DNA from: Lachnospiraceae bacterium | GTDB lineage: Bacteria > Bacillota > Clostridia > Lachnospirales > Lachnospiraceae | Reading direction: 5' to 3' | DNA length: 64,000 nucleotides | Assembly (NCBI GenBank): GCA_022792335.1 | Contig: JAAWAV010000053.1 | Location: forward strand, 1 to 64,000 | In this document: positions 6,925 to 14,423 of the stretch, in pieces | Numbering within the stretch: the stretch's first letter is position 1 | Layout: the number at the start of each line of letters is the position of its first letter | Translations under genes and position numbers: made by a program | Notes under the pieces: model-generated | The model's input: only the letters and a program-made list of their open reading frames with translations | Databases searched by the model: none | Told to the model about the DNA's origin: nothing

Positions 6925-8574
6925 ATGGAAGAAGCAGGGAGAAAGGTGATTGTGGTAGGGCACAGGAATCCGGATACGGATTCTATATGTTCGGCCATTG
7001 CTTATGCAAGGCTGAAACAGGCTTTGTCTGGGAAGGAACATATGCCGTGTCGGGCGGGGATGATCAATCAGGAGACTCAGTATGTGCTGGAAAAGTTCCA
7101 TATTCCAGTACCAGAACTGATCGAAGATGTCCGGACACAGGTGAAAGATATCGAAATCCGAAAAACAAAGGGGGTCCGTTCCAACATTTCCTTGAAAAAA
7201 GCATGGACTCTGATGAAGGAACTGGGCGTGGTGACGCTTCCTATTACCAGAGACAATCGCCTGGAAGGGTTGATTACTATCGGTGATATTGCCAATTCTT
7301 ATATGAATGTCTATGACAGCGCGATTTTATCTGCGGCCTGTACCCAGTTTGTCAATATCAAGGAGACGCTGGAAGGAAATGTGGTGGTCGGCGACGAGAA
7401 AGAGTATTTCAACCAGGGAAAGGTGCTAGTAGCAGCGGCCAATCCAGATCTGATGGAATCTTATATTGAAGAACATGACCTGGTGATTCTGGGAAACCGT
7501 TATGAGTCCCAGCTTTGCGCCATTGAGATGAACGCCGGGTGCATTGTAGTCTGCGATGGCGCTCCTGTGTCCATGACGATTAAGAAATTGGCGGAGGCCC
7601 ATGAGTGTACTGTCATTTCCACTCCCTTCGATACTTTTACAGCTTCCAGGCTGATCAATCAAAGTATGCCCATCGGATATTTTATGAAAACAAAACGAAT
7701 TATCAGTTTTGATCTGGAAGATTATACGGATGAGATTAAGGAAATTATGGCCAGTAAACGTCACCGAGATTTTCCTGTGCTGGATAAGGACGGCCGGTAT
7801 AAGGGAATGGTTTCCAGAAGAAATTTGCTGGGGATGAAGCGAAAGCAGGTGATTCTGGTGGATCATAATGAGAGGGCCCAGGCAGTACCTGGTATTGAGA
7901 GTGCGGAAATCCTGGAGATCATCGACCACCACAGACTGGGGAGTCTGGAGACAATTTCTCCGGTATTTTTCCGCAATCAGCCTCTGGGCTGTACAGGGAC
8001 CATTATTTATCAGATGTATCAGGAGGCCGGGGTAGAAATCGGACCGGAGGTGGCAGGTCTCCTCTGCAGTGCGATTGTGTCGGATACCTTGTTATACCGT
8101 TCTCCCACCTGTACGGTAGTGGATAAGGAAGTGGCGGAGAAACTTGCGAAGATTGTCGGTATCGATACAAAGCAGCTTGCCAGAGAAATGTTTGCGGCCG
8201 GAAGCAATCTGAAGAAGAAATCAGAAAAAGATATTTTTTATCAGGATTACAAGGTATTTGATATTGACGGGACGACCATCGGGATCTCTCAGATCAGTTC
8301 TATGGATGTGACAGAACTTACAGCGCTGAAGGAGAGAATGACGCCCTTTATTGAGGAAATGAAAAACAAACACAAGGTAGATATGCTGTTTTTTATGCTG
8401 ACGGGCATTCTTGATGAGTCTACGGAGGTTCTCTGTGACAGTACCAATGGGGTGCAGCTTCTGGAACAGGCGTTTCCCGGATGCAGGGCAGAGGGGCTGG
8501 CAGTGACTTTGCAGGGAGTGGTTTCCAGGAAAAAACAGTTTGTGCCTGGGCTTATGATGGTGATGCAAGGATAG
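6925..8574 (+). CDS. ppaC: Family II manganese-dependent inorganic pyrophosphatase with CBS and DRTGG domains
   Basis: 549 aa. It hydrolyses pyrophosphate to phosphate in the cytoplasm, pulling biosynthetic reactions forward. The N-terminal DHH domain begins with VVGHRNPDTDS, the metal ligands of family II enzymes. An insert of about 230 residues holds two CBS domains (SNISLKKAWTLMKELGVVTL and KEIMASKRHRDFPVLDKDGR) flanking a DRTGG-like domain, which in characterised CBS-PPases binds adenine nucleotides: AMP/ADP inhibit and ATP or Ap4A activate. The catalytic domain resumes with EIIDHHRLG (DHH motif), SDTLLYRSPT, and ends in a DHHA2 domain (RKKQFVPGL). Ordinary family II enzymes are about 310 aa, so this is the regulated long form. 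GAGGAGG precedes the ATG by 6 nt. It is monocistronic. Confidence 0.93.
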   Translation: MEEAGRKVIVVGHRNPDTDSICSAIAYARLKQALSGKEHMPCRAGMINQETQYVLEKFHIPVPELIEDVRTQVKDIEIRKTKGVRSNISLKKAWTLMKELGVVTLPITRDNRLEGLITIGDIANSYMNVYDSAILSAACTQFVNIKETLEGNVVVGDEKEYFNQGKVLVAAANPDLMESYIEEHDLVILGNRYESQLCAIEMNAGCIVVCDGAPVSMTIKKLAEAHECTVISTPFDTFTASRLINQSMPIGYFMKTKRIISFDLEDYTDEIKEIMASKRHRDFPVLDKDGRYKGMVSRRNLLGMKRKQVILVDHNERAQAVPGIESAEILEIIDHHRLGSLETISPVFFRNQPLGCTGTIIYQMYQEAGVEIGPEVAGLLCSAIVSDTLLYRSPTCTVVDKEVAEKLAKIVGIDTKQLAREMFAAGSNLKKKSEKDIFYQDYKVFDIDGTTIGISQISSMDVTELTALKERMTPFIEEMKNKHKVDMLFFMLTGILDESTEVLCDSTNGVQLLEQAFPGCRAEGLAVTLQGVVSRKKQFVPGLMMVMQG

Positions 8575-8646
8575 CGTCTTTGGGATTCTATCCGGGGCGA
8601 TGGAATGACGGAGACGGAGTCTGTTCTTTTTGAGTGAATGGTGGCT

Positions 8647-8825
8647 TCCGGAAAACGCCGCTGCCTTCTTAATCGGACACGTCGGTTTTAGGGATTTCTC
8701 CGCGCCGCTTATGGCCGCCGGGCGCTACTTCCATAGAAACGGGGCAGCAGTCCCGGCGACTCTAGTCGCAGAGAAATCTGAAAAACCTTCCTACCGTCCT
8801 CTTAAGAAGGCGGCGGCGTTTTCTG
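8647..8825. ncRNA. 179-bp imperfect inverted repeat, candidate structured RNA or MITE
   Basis: The ends 8647-8671 and 8801-8825 are 23/25 complementary (outer arms CCGGAAAACGCC and GGCGTTTTCTGG). Complementarity continues inward: GGTTTTAGGGATTTCTCCGCG pairs imperfectly with GCAGAGAAATCTGAAAAACC. An inner GCCGGG/CCCGGC stem closes a loop. The whole unit folds into one rod of about 180 nt. The dimensions resemble 6S RNA, but I could not match the 6S central-bubble signature. A non-autonomous transposon-like element with terminal inverted repeats is the alternative. There is no convincing protein gene between ppaC and aroK (8575-9038). Confidence 0.45.
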
Positions 8826-8987
8826 GGATATTTAGTTTGGAAAGAACTTCCGCTTCCTGGATGTTCAGGCCCCGGACAGAACCGCAAAGAAGCTTCCTGC
8901 TAAGGAGAAATTTGAGGGGAGAGAAGAGAAAGAGTTTCATAAGCAGTGGACAGAGGATAGCAGGCGAGAGAAGATACAATTGGAGGG

Positions 8988-9016
8988 AGAGAAGGGGGAA
9001 CGGTTCCCCCTTCTCT
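8988..9016. promoter_or_regulatory. Perfect 13-bp hairpin in the aroK leader
   Basis: AGAGAAGGGGGAA (8988-9000) and TTCCCCCTTCTCT (9004-9016) with a CGG loop end 6 nt before the aroK ribosome-binding site. There is no T-run, so it is unlikely to be a terminator; it may hold the leader open, protect the 5' end, or mark a processing site. Confidence 0.45.
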
Positions 9017-9038
9017 TCCGGCAAGAAAGGAAATGTTT

Positions 9039-9551
9039 ATGCAGTACAATTGGAACAATATTATTTTGATCGGGATGCCGGCTTCAGGGAAAAGTACGGT
9101 TGGCGTACTTTTGGCAAAGCGGATCGGATATCGTTTTCTGGATACGGATCTGTTGATTCAGGAGAAGGAAGAGCGACTTTTGAAGGAAATCATCGCCGTG
9201 GAAGGGATGTCCGGTTTTCTGGCGATCGAGGAGCGGATCAATCGGGAAGTGGATGCAAGACGGACGGTGATTGCGCCGGGGGGGAGTGTGATCTACGGCC
9301 CTTCAGCCATGAAACATTTCAAAGAGATTGGCACAGTAGTCTATTTGAAAATCAGCTATGAGGAGCTTACAAAGAGGCTGGGAAATCTGGTCGATCGGGG
9401 AGTGGCCCTAAAAGAGGGAATGAGCCTCCTGGATCTGTATCACGAGCGAGTTCCTATCTACGAAAAATATGCGGACGTGACCATTGACGAGGTTGGAAAA
9501 TCCAGCGGTCAAGTGGTTGACGAGCTTCGGATGCTGGTGGAATGGGGATAG
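9039..9551 (+). CDS. aroK: Shikimate kinase
   Basis: 170 aa. It phosphorylates shikimate at O3 with ATP, the fifth step of the common aromatic amino-acid pathway. The P-loop GMPASGKST is at residues 13-21, the DTD metal/shikimate motif near 36, the conserved GG within IAPGGSVIYG, and the lid plus C-terminal LYHERVPIYEKYADVTID region. Length is typical of the family. The lid lacks the common RPLL spelling and the GGG triplet is GGS, so it belongs to the slightly divergent clostridial branch. ATG 9039 has AAGAAAGG at 8 nt; the ATG two codons earlier is too close to that site. The next gene follows after 21 bp and is probably cotranscribed. Confidence 0.88.
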   Translation: MQYNWNNIILIGMPASGKSTVGVLLAKRIGYRFLDTDLLIQEKEERLLKEIIAVEGMSGFLAIEERINREVDARRTVIAPGGSVIYGPSAMKHFKEIGTVVYLKISYEELTKRLGNLVDRGVALKEGMSLLDLYHERVPIYEKYADVTIDEVGKSSGQVVDELRMLVEWG

Positions 9552-9572
9552 TACAAGAAAGGGGAACATCCT

Positions 9573-10013
9573 ATGGACTGGAAGACGCTTTATACAAAAG
9601 AGAATACTCCCTCTCTGGAGCAATTTATGGAATACATTGAGAATCCTTTGTGGATAGAATTTCATGACTGGATTCAGTCTGTTTACGAGGTCGCGCCCCG
9701 TATGGAATATAGCCGCTGTTCAATGCAGCCAGGCTGGAATATAAAATACAAAAAGGGCGGGAAATCCCTCTGTACCCTCTATCCCATGGAAGGGTATTTT
9801 ATTACCCTTGTGGTTATAGGGAATAAGGAACTGACAGAGGCAGAATTTTTGATGCCGTCCTGTTCGACCTATGTTCAGGAGATATTCAGAGACACAGAAA
9901 CAGGTAACGGACAGAAATGGATGATGATAGAAGTACGAGATAAGGCAGTTATGGAGGACGTATTTAAGCTGATAAATCTTAGGAAACCCTTACCCAGGAA
10001 GGTTTCCAGCTGA
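9573..10013 (+). CDS. DUF3788 family protein
   Basis: 146 aa, cytosolic, no signal or membrane segment. The pattern of a C-terminal alpha/beta domain with GWNIKYKKGGKSLCTLYP, an FITLVVIG strand and the final KWMMIEVRD segment matches DUF3788, a family of unknown function widespread in Clostridia and Bacteroides. It resembles YdhG/DUF1801-like folds in layout, but that is only an impression. The start ATG follows AGAAAGGGGAACATCCT. Position after aroK with a 21-bp gap suggests a shared transcript, not a shared pathway. Confidence 0.72.
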   Translation: MDWKTLYTKENTPSLEQFMEYIENPLWIEFHDWIQSVYEVAPRMEYSRCSMQPGWNIKYKKGGKSLCTLYPMEGYFITLVVIGNKELTEAEFLMPSCSTYVQEIFRDTETGNGQKWMMIEVRDKAVMEDVFKLINLRKPLPRKVSS

Positions 10014-10019
10014 TTCTTT

Positions 10020-10280
10020 TCACTGCCTCTTCTCCATATTCCGAAAGAAGGCTGTTGCAGATAGCCTACTCAGGCAGATGAGGATACCGGTTGGGATAAA
10101 AATAAGAGAAATCATACTGTAAAATCTGTCAAACAAAAATTCGCACATGATTTGTCCGATAAGCTGGACACATAAAGTGATCGCAGAAGTATAAGCCATT
10201 ACTTTGCCGAGGAAGTGATTTGGGGTTCTTTGCTGTATGAGAGGGACAGCAAAAATAGAAGCGATATTTATGACGCAGTT
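10020..10280 (-). pseudogene. C-terminal remnant of an MFS transporter
   Basis: Reading the minus strand from 10280 to a TGA at 10020-10022 gives 86 uninterrupted codons with a major-facilitator C-terminal half: NCVINIASIFAVPLIQQRTP, NHFLGKVMAYTSAITL, GQIMCEFLFDRFY and IFIPTGILICL, that is, three to four hydrophobic helices and the loop typical of drug-efflux MFS proteins. There is no start codon and the other eight or so helices are missing. It is therefore a deletion remnant, not a functional gene. Together with the TetR fragment just upstream it marks a lost efflux locus. Confidence 0.75.
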
Positions 10281-10289
10281 CTTCCTCTG

Positions 10290-10403
10290 TGGCCGGGAAT
10301 ACGGAGGGGATCAGCCAGAAGCTGACAAGCGGTAAAAGTTTCTGTGCGGCGTCCAGGATTTCCGTTTTCCACTGTTCCGGTGTTTTTTTGTAGGTCTGGC
10401 CAA
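10290..10403 (-). pseudogene. Truncated and frameshifted TetR regulator
   Basis: A TTG start (complement of 10401-10403) with AAGGAGG upstream (10415-10421) gives MARPTKK, the usual opening of many TetR proteins. The continuation TPEQWKTEILDAAQKL appears only in the next frame. The change of frame falls in a run of seven As (T7 on the plus strand, 10384-10390); eight would restore the frame. After about 40 residues the TetR homology stops and the sequence joins the MFS remnant. This is the beginning of a regulator of the lost transporter. Confidence 0.65.
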
Positions 10404-10432
10404 CTTCCTTTATACCTCCTTGGCACTTATTA

Positions 10433-10447
10433 TTGACTGTTGGTCAA
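10433..10447. promoter_or_regulatory. TetR-type operator left behind
   Basis: TTGAC-N5-GTCAA is a perfect inverted repeat 12 bp upstream of the regulator remnant's ribosome-binding site, where a TetR protein would repress itself. Confidence 0.5.
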
Positions 10448-10484
10448 AATATTGTACGACGATTCCAAAGTTTTTGCCATAGGG

Positions 10485-10513
10485 TTGACATTCTTTCTGG
10501 CAACAGGTAAAAT
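10485..10513 (+). promoter_or_regulatory. Sigma-A promoter of tRNA-Ser
   Basis: Consensus -35 TTGACA (10485-10490), 17-bp spacer, -10 TAAAAT (10508-10513), 12 bp before the tRNA 5' end. Confidence 0.85.
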
Positions 10514-10525
10514 AGTCTCGTATGA

Positions 10526-10614
10526 GGAGGAGTACCCAAGTGGCTGAAGGGTCTGGCTTCGAACACCAGTAGGTCGGTAGCACCGGCGCAAGGGTTCAAA
10601 TCCCTTCTCCTCCG
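10526..10614 (+). tRNA. tRNA-Ser (anticodon CGA)
   Basis: 89 nt without an encoded CCA. Acceptor GGAGGAG pairs with CTCCTCC and the discriminator is G. The D arm is CCC...GGG. The anticodon loop is TTCGAAC with CGA at 34-36, reading UCG. A long class II variable arm (GTCGGT/ACCGGC) and T arm AAGGG-TTCAAAT-CCCTT confirm a serine tRNA. The 31:39 pair beside the anticodon loop is C-A, an oddity. Since CCA is not encoded, the cca product is needed for maturation. Confidence 0.95.
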
Positions 10615-10623
10615 CTGATGAAA

Positions 10624-10657
10624 GTCCACAGGAGATGAATATTCCTGTGGGCTTTCT
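10624..10657 (+). terminator. tRNA-Ser terminator
   Basis: GTCCACAGGA/TCCTGTGGGC hairpin followed by TTTCT, 10 bp after the tRNA. Confidence 0.75.
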
Positions 10658-10699
10658 GCACAAAATGAGAAGGATGACAGGGGAAAGGGAGAACTTATT

Positions 10700-11761
10700 A
10701 TGATAGTACCTGTGTGTTTATTTATTGTGGGATTGCTTTTCCTTATCAAAGGCGGAGACTGGTTTGTGGACGGGGCTACGGGAATTGCCCACCGTTTCCA
10801 GGTGCCGGAACTTCTGATTGGAGCGACGGTGGTATCCATCGGGACAACGCTGCCGGAAGTTATGGTATCTGCTACTTCGGCAGTGGGCGGCCATGGAGAG
10901 ATTGCTTATGGAAATGCGATTGGTTCGATTATCTGCAATACGGCCCTGATTGCCGGGTTGACCATTGCGATACGTCCCTCGCGGGTGGAACGGAGGACGC
11001 TTCGGACGCCGGTTGCTTTTTTCTTTACTGCAGCAGTTTTTTACGCGCTGACGGCTTATGTATCGGGGTATTTCAGCCGCCTGGCCGGTCTGTTCCTTTT
11101 GTTGATTTTTTTTGTATATATGATATCGACAGTGATGCAGGTTCGGAAAAACAGTGGACAGGAAGAGGGAGAATTGCTTTTGCAGGCGGCCAGTCTTTCT
11201 GAGGAAACTGTTTCACATGACAGTTTAAACTGCGATACAGACGAGGCTGTGTTAGAAGAAAATACGGGGAAAGATCGATTGGAAGGCTCCATGGGCAAAG
11301 ATCTGCTGCTTCTTTTCGTGGGAGCTGCTCTCATTGCTGTGGGAGCAAAGCTTCTGGTGGATAATGGGACGCGGATTGCCCAGGCTCTTGGGGTACCAGA
11401 GTCGGTGATCGCTTTGACGTTTGTAGCGCTGGGAACTTCCCTTCCGGAGCTGGTGACCGCCATTACTTCCTTAATCAAGGGGCATGGAGCCCTCTCTCTC
11501 GGAAATATCATCGGAGCGAATCTGTTTAATCTGGTGCTGGTCAGCGGTCTGTCAGTTACTCTGGCGCCTTTTGAAATTCCTGGAAATGCCATGATAGCCG
11601 GACATCATGCATCTTTGGTGTTGGACATTCCTGTGATGTTGTTTGTCATGTTCTTTCTGACGGTGCCGGCTCTTATCCGGGAGAGGCTGACAAGGCTGCA
11701 GGGGATTCTGCTCCTTTTGGTGTATGGAGTGTTCTGTGGGATACAGTTTACCCTCGGCTGA
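10700..11761 (+). CDS. Calcium/cation antiporter, CaCA family (YrbG-like)
   Basis: 353 aa integral membrane protein with about ten helices. It has the two inverted alpha-repeats of the Na+/Ca2+ exchanger superfamily: SIGTTLPEVMVSATSAV plus GNAIGSIICN in the first half, and ALGTSLPELVTAITSLI plus GNIIGANLFN in the second, carrying the acidic and Asn residues that bind cations. The central cytosolic loop (about residues 150-195) is acidic. Such proteins export Ca2+ in exchange for Na+, K+ or protons; the actual ions cannot be told from sequence. ATG preceded by AAAGGGAGAA. It has its own terminator and is probably monocistronic. Confidence 0.88.
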   Translation: MIVPVCLFIVGLLFLIKGGDWFVDGATGIAHRFQVPELLIGATVVSIGTTLPEVMVSATSAVGGHGEIAYGNAIGSIICNTALIAGLTIAIRPSRVERRTLRTPVAFFFTAAVFYALTAYVSGYFSRLAGLFLLLIFFVYMISTVMQVRKNSGQEEGELLLQAASLSEETVSHDSLNCDTDEAVLEENTGKDRLEGSMGKDLLLLFVGAALIAVGAKLLVDNGTRIAQALGVPESVIALTFVALGTSLPELVTAITSLIKGHGALSLGNIIGANLFNLVLVSGLSVTLAPFEIPGNAMIAGHHASLVLDIPVMLFVMFFLTVPALIRERLTRLQGILLLLVYGVFCGIQFTLG

Positions 11762-11773
11762 TAGAGCTGTAGG

Positions 11774-11823
11774 ACGCCCCCGGTTTCTGTCTGTGATATC
11801 AAGACAGAAACCGGGGGCGTTTA
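11774..11823 (+). terminator. Strong Rho-independent terminator
   Basis: Near-perfect 19-bp stem ACGCCCCCGGTTTCTGTCT with its complement, followed by TTT; it ends the antiporter gene. It also faces the 3' end of the minus-strand gene that follows. Confidence 0.88.
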
Positions 11824-11929
11824 GCAGATACCGAACGTTGACGGCAACTGGAGTGAAGGGCTTTATAATAGTCTCATGGATCAAAGTGTGCCATATTTTG
11901 GTATGCTGTGACAGGCATGGCGTATATCT

Positions 11930-13033
11930 TTACTTGGACGTTTTGGCTTTTTCGGCATACTGTGTATTGACTAAATCAGAGTAGGGAACTTTTTCCGTCA
12001 GCTCGCCTGCTTCTATCAGGATATCCTGAAGCAGGTTGAAACTTTCTTCCTGGAACACCAAGTCCTCTTTCCAGGTATCCTGGGAGAGATAACGTCCTAC
12101 GATAACAGCGATGGTACTTTCCTCCGTTTCTTCAAACTGAGGTTTTATTACAGCGGCGATCTCTTCGGCTGTGTGGCTGTTTACATAGTCCAGTCCTCTC
12201 TGGATGGCGTTTGTAAAGCCCTGGATGATATCGGAGTGTTCCTCGTAGTAGCTCTGTTTTGCACAATAAGCCGTATAGGGGACATAGCCGGAATCCACGC
12301 CCAGAGAAGCGACCACGGTTCCGGAACCTTCCAGCTCAATTTTGGTGGCAAAGGGTTCAAATTCCACTGTGTAGTCTGCGTCTCCTTCCATGAAGGCAGC
12401 AGCAGTCAGGCCAAAATCGATGTTCTGATCAATCGAGAGATCTGTTTTCGGATCAATTCCGTTCTGTTTCAAAATGTACTCAAAAACCATCTGGGGCATA
12501 CCGCCTGCCCGCCCTCCAAGTACATGTTTACCTTTTAAATCCTCCCATTTGAAGTCGGCGTCTGCCTCTCTTCCGACAAGGAAATTGCCGGCCCGCTGGG
12601 TGAGTTGGGCAAAATTGACCGCATAATCGGAATTGCCTTCAGCATAGACATAGATGCTGGCTTCAGAACCCATAAAGCCGATATCGGCTCCACCGGAAAT
12701 GAGGGCAGTCATAACCTTGTCGGCTCCTGCGCTGTTTATCAGGGTCAGATCAATCCCTTCTTCTTCAAAATATCCAAGTTCAATGGCCACATATTGGGGC
12801 GCATAGAAGATAGAGTGGGCTACCTCGCTTAAGGTGACAGGGGTCAGTTCTTTTTTTGCTTCAGTTTCAGCGTCGGTTTCCGCGGAAGGCTTGCTGGAAG
12901 CTTCACTGGAAGCAGCACTTTCAGGAACTTTTTCATCAGAGTCCTTGCTTTTGCAGCCGGCGAGTGCGCCGAGAATCAACAGAGCAGACAGGGCAAGACA
13001 CAACATGCGCTTTGTGAGAGTTTTCATGTTCAA
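11930..13033 (-). CDS. ABC substrate-binding lipoprotein, NMT1/SsuA-like
   Basis: About 367 aa. It has a lipoprotein signal peptide (CLALSALLILGALAGC, lipobox LAGC), a Ser/Glu/Ala-rich spacer of 35 residues, then an NMT1/THI5-like periplasmic-binding fold with the typical opening HSIFYAPQYVAIELGYFEEEG and a GGADIGFMG segment. Relatives bind nitrate, taurine, alkanesulfonates or pyrimidine precursors of thiamine. The permease and ATPase that normally accompany it are absent on both sides, so it must work with a transporter encoded elsewhere or act as an orphan. On the minus strand AAAGGAG precedes a TTG by 10 nt (start used here) and an in-frame ATG (13027) by 16 nt; either may be used. Ligand unassigned. 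Confidence 0.85.
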   Translation of the reverse strand: MNMKTLTKRMLCLALSALLILGALAGCKSKDSDEKVPESAASSEASSKPSAETDAETEAKKELTPVTLSEVAHSIFYAPQYVAIELGYFEEEGIDLTLINSAGADKVMTALISGGADIGFMGSEASIYVYAEGNSDYAVNFAQLTQRAGNFLVGREADADFKWEDLKGKHVLGGRAGGMPQMVFEYILKQNGIDPKTDLSIDQNIDFGLTAAAFMEGDADYTVEFEPFATKIELEGSGTVVASLGVDSGYVPYTAYCAKQSYYEEHSDIIQGFTNAIQRGLDYVNSHTAEEIAAVIKPQFEETEESTIAVIVGRYLSQDTWKEDLVFQEESFNLLQDILIEAGELTEKVPYSDLVNTQYAEKAKTSK

Positions 13034-13143
13034 GGGGGTGATTCTCCTTTGAGTTTGCTTACTGGTATAGTATGGAAAGAAAAGAAAAAGTGTGAGTTCC
13101 TGAAAATTAAGAAAAGAGTTTTCTACATGATAAGGCGAAATTT

Positions 13144-13172
13144 TTGATTTTTGAAAGCAGATATGTTAAAAT
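13144..13172 (+). promoter_or_regulatory. Promoter of the heptad-repeat membrane protein gene
   Basis: -35 TTGATT (13144-13149), 17-bp spacer, extended -10 TGT-TAAAAT (13167-13172). Confidence 0.6.
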
Positions 13173-13237
13173 GATGTCCGAACAGGATGACAGGAGTGAA
13201 GCAACAATGGCGATATGGAAAGCGTATGGTGAGATAG

Positions 13238-14215
13238 ATGAAAGAGAGAAAAAGACAGCCGGAAATCGATTTTGTACCAGAGGAAAACAGATGGATGCCT
13301 GATAAAAGCCTGGAGATCTGGGAGAAAGAAGAGGAGGAACTGGAACAGACAATGGTCTTGGAACCTCTTCAAGGCAGAATACGTGACGAGGAGGAGTATG
13401 TAGACAGAGGCTTGGAGGAAGAAGAATCTGTGAAGTCCGCCTACTACAAATATGGAAGAGATCCTTATGCTCATCTGAAACAGAAGCCAGAGGAAGCAGA
13501 AAGATGGCCAGAGGAGCTAGAAGAATGGCCGGAGGAATCAGAGAGGTGGTCAGAGGAGCTGGAAGAATGGCCGGAGGAATCAGAGAGGTGGTCAGAGGAG
13601 CCAGAAGAATGGCCGGAAGAAGCGGAGAGGTGGCCAGAGGAGGCGGAAGAATGGACGGAGGAGCTGGAAACAAGGCGGAAAGTGCCGAAAAGACGCCCGG
13701 GGAAGAGGAAAGGACAGTGGGAAAGAGCGGAAAACCAGCGGTATAAGCCAAAGGCATTTTGGAGCAGGCCGATTCTGTTTCGAGTGGTTTCTCTGATCTG
13801 CATGGGGATTCTTCTGATAGGACTTTGCGGAGAGCTCTGGAAAGAGCGGGCAGTGCTTGGTCCTGTTGCTTCAGTGCTGGAAGAGCACAATTATGCGGAG
13901 ATTCTTTATCTGTTTTTGGCTGTGTGTACGGCGGCCTACGGAGCGCTTGCTTTTTTGTGGATATTTTCTGGGAAACATGTTTACTGTGACGGGAGATTGC
14001 AGAGAAGGGATGTGGGGCGTGGGATGACGTCGTTTCTTCTCTTTGCACTTCTGGCTTTTATAAGCGCCAGGATGGCTTTGCGAGTGCCGGAGGAACCAGG
14101 ATTTTTGAGAGGGCTTTCCCAGTATCTTTTGGTGACGGCTTCCAACCAAAATTTGATTTACATTTGCAGCGGATTGGGATTTTTTAGCTGTGTTTTGAGG
14201 AGATTCCTGAGATAG
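13238..14215 (+). CDS. Membrane protein with acidic Trp-heptad repeat domain (function unknown)
   Basis: 325 aa, family not recognised. Residues 1-85 are hydrophilic and acidic. Residues about 86-145 are eight consecutive seven-residue units of the form W-x-E-E-x-E-x (WPEELEE, WPEESER, WSEELEE and so on). A basic stretch follows (RRKVPKRRPGKRKGQWER). Residues from about 170 hold four hydrophobic helices (VVSLICMGILLIGLCG, ILYLFLAVCTAAYGALAFLWI, MTSFLLFALLAFISARM, LIYICSGLGFFSCVL). A cytosolic acidic repeat joined to a membrane anchor is thus likely. The ATG at 13238 has only GGTGAG upstream. A well-placed AGGAG serves an ATG at 13207 in another frame, which stops at 13302 after 31 codons; translational coupling or a frameshifted N-terminus is possible. 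Confidence 0.7.
   Translation: MKERKRQPEIDFVPEENRWMPDKSLEIWEKEEEELEQTMVLEPLQGRIRDEEEYVDRGLEEEESVKSAYYKYGRDPYAHLKQKPEEAERWPEELEEWPEESERWSEELEEWPEESERWSEEPEEWPEEAERWPEEAEEWTEELETRRKVPKRRPGKRKGQWERAENQRYKPKAFWSRPILFRVVSLICMGILLIGLCGELWKERAVLGPVASVLEEHNYAEILYLFLAVCTAAYGALAFLWIFSGKHVYCDGRLQRRDVGRGMTSFLLFALLAFISARMALRVPEEPGFLRGLSQYLLVTASNQNLIYICSGLGFFSCVLRRFLR
13496..13670 (+). repeat. Degenerate 21/42-bp coding tandem repeat
   Basis: The DNA behind the Trp-heptad region repeats with a 21-bp period and a more exact 42-bp super-period (GAATGGCCGGAGGAATCAGA, then GAGGTGGTCAGAGGAGCT). Two 42-bp units are nearly identical, pointing to recent duplication by slippage or recombination. Confidence 0.8.
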
Positions 14216-14223
14216 GGCTTTTG

Positions 14224-14260
14224 AAAAACAGTCTGGATTTTGGCCGGGCTGTTTTTTCAA
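14224..14260 (+). terminator. Rho-independent terminator
   Basis: AAAAACAGTCTGG/CCGGGCTGTTTTTT hairpin, 8 bp after the preceding stop codon. Confidence 0.85.
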
Positions 14261-14353
14261 TCTTTTTAAACGATGGATTTTTCTTTTATCAAACGACGGA
14301 TTTTTTTCGTGATTTTTTACAAAAAAAAGTCTGGGCAGATGGAAAAAAACCAC

Positions 14354-14382
14354 TTGTTTTTTTACTAAAACGGGTATATACT
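14354..14382 (+). promoter_or_regulatory. Promoter of the Mrp/Mbh-like operon
   Basis: -35 TTGTTT (14354-14359), 17-bp spacer, -10 TATACT (14377-14382), 41 bp before the first gene. The 100 bp upstream are rich in A and T runs and hold no gene. Confidence 0.6.
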
Positions 14383-14423
14383 CAATGGCGGATGCGGAGA
14401 AAGGCGCATAGGGAGGTTGCCCA

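Noticed and set aside
8647-8825. Firm call of 6S RNA
   Set aside because: Length and rod shape agree, but the conserved central bubble and a promoter/terminator pair could not be recognised by eye.
8630-9361. Open plus-strand frame of 243 codons before and over aroK
   Set aside because: Its first half lies in the inverted repeat and its second half is another frame of the shikimate kinase gene; composition is Arg/Ser-rich with no domain and no ribosome-binding site.
13471-13890. Minus-strand Ser/His-rich repeat frame opposite the heptad gene
   Set aside because: It is the complement of the Trp/Glu repeat DNA, without a start signal; repeats keep several frames open at once.
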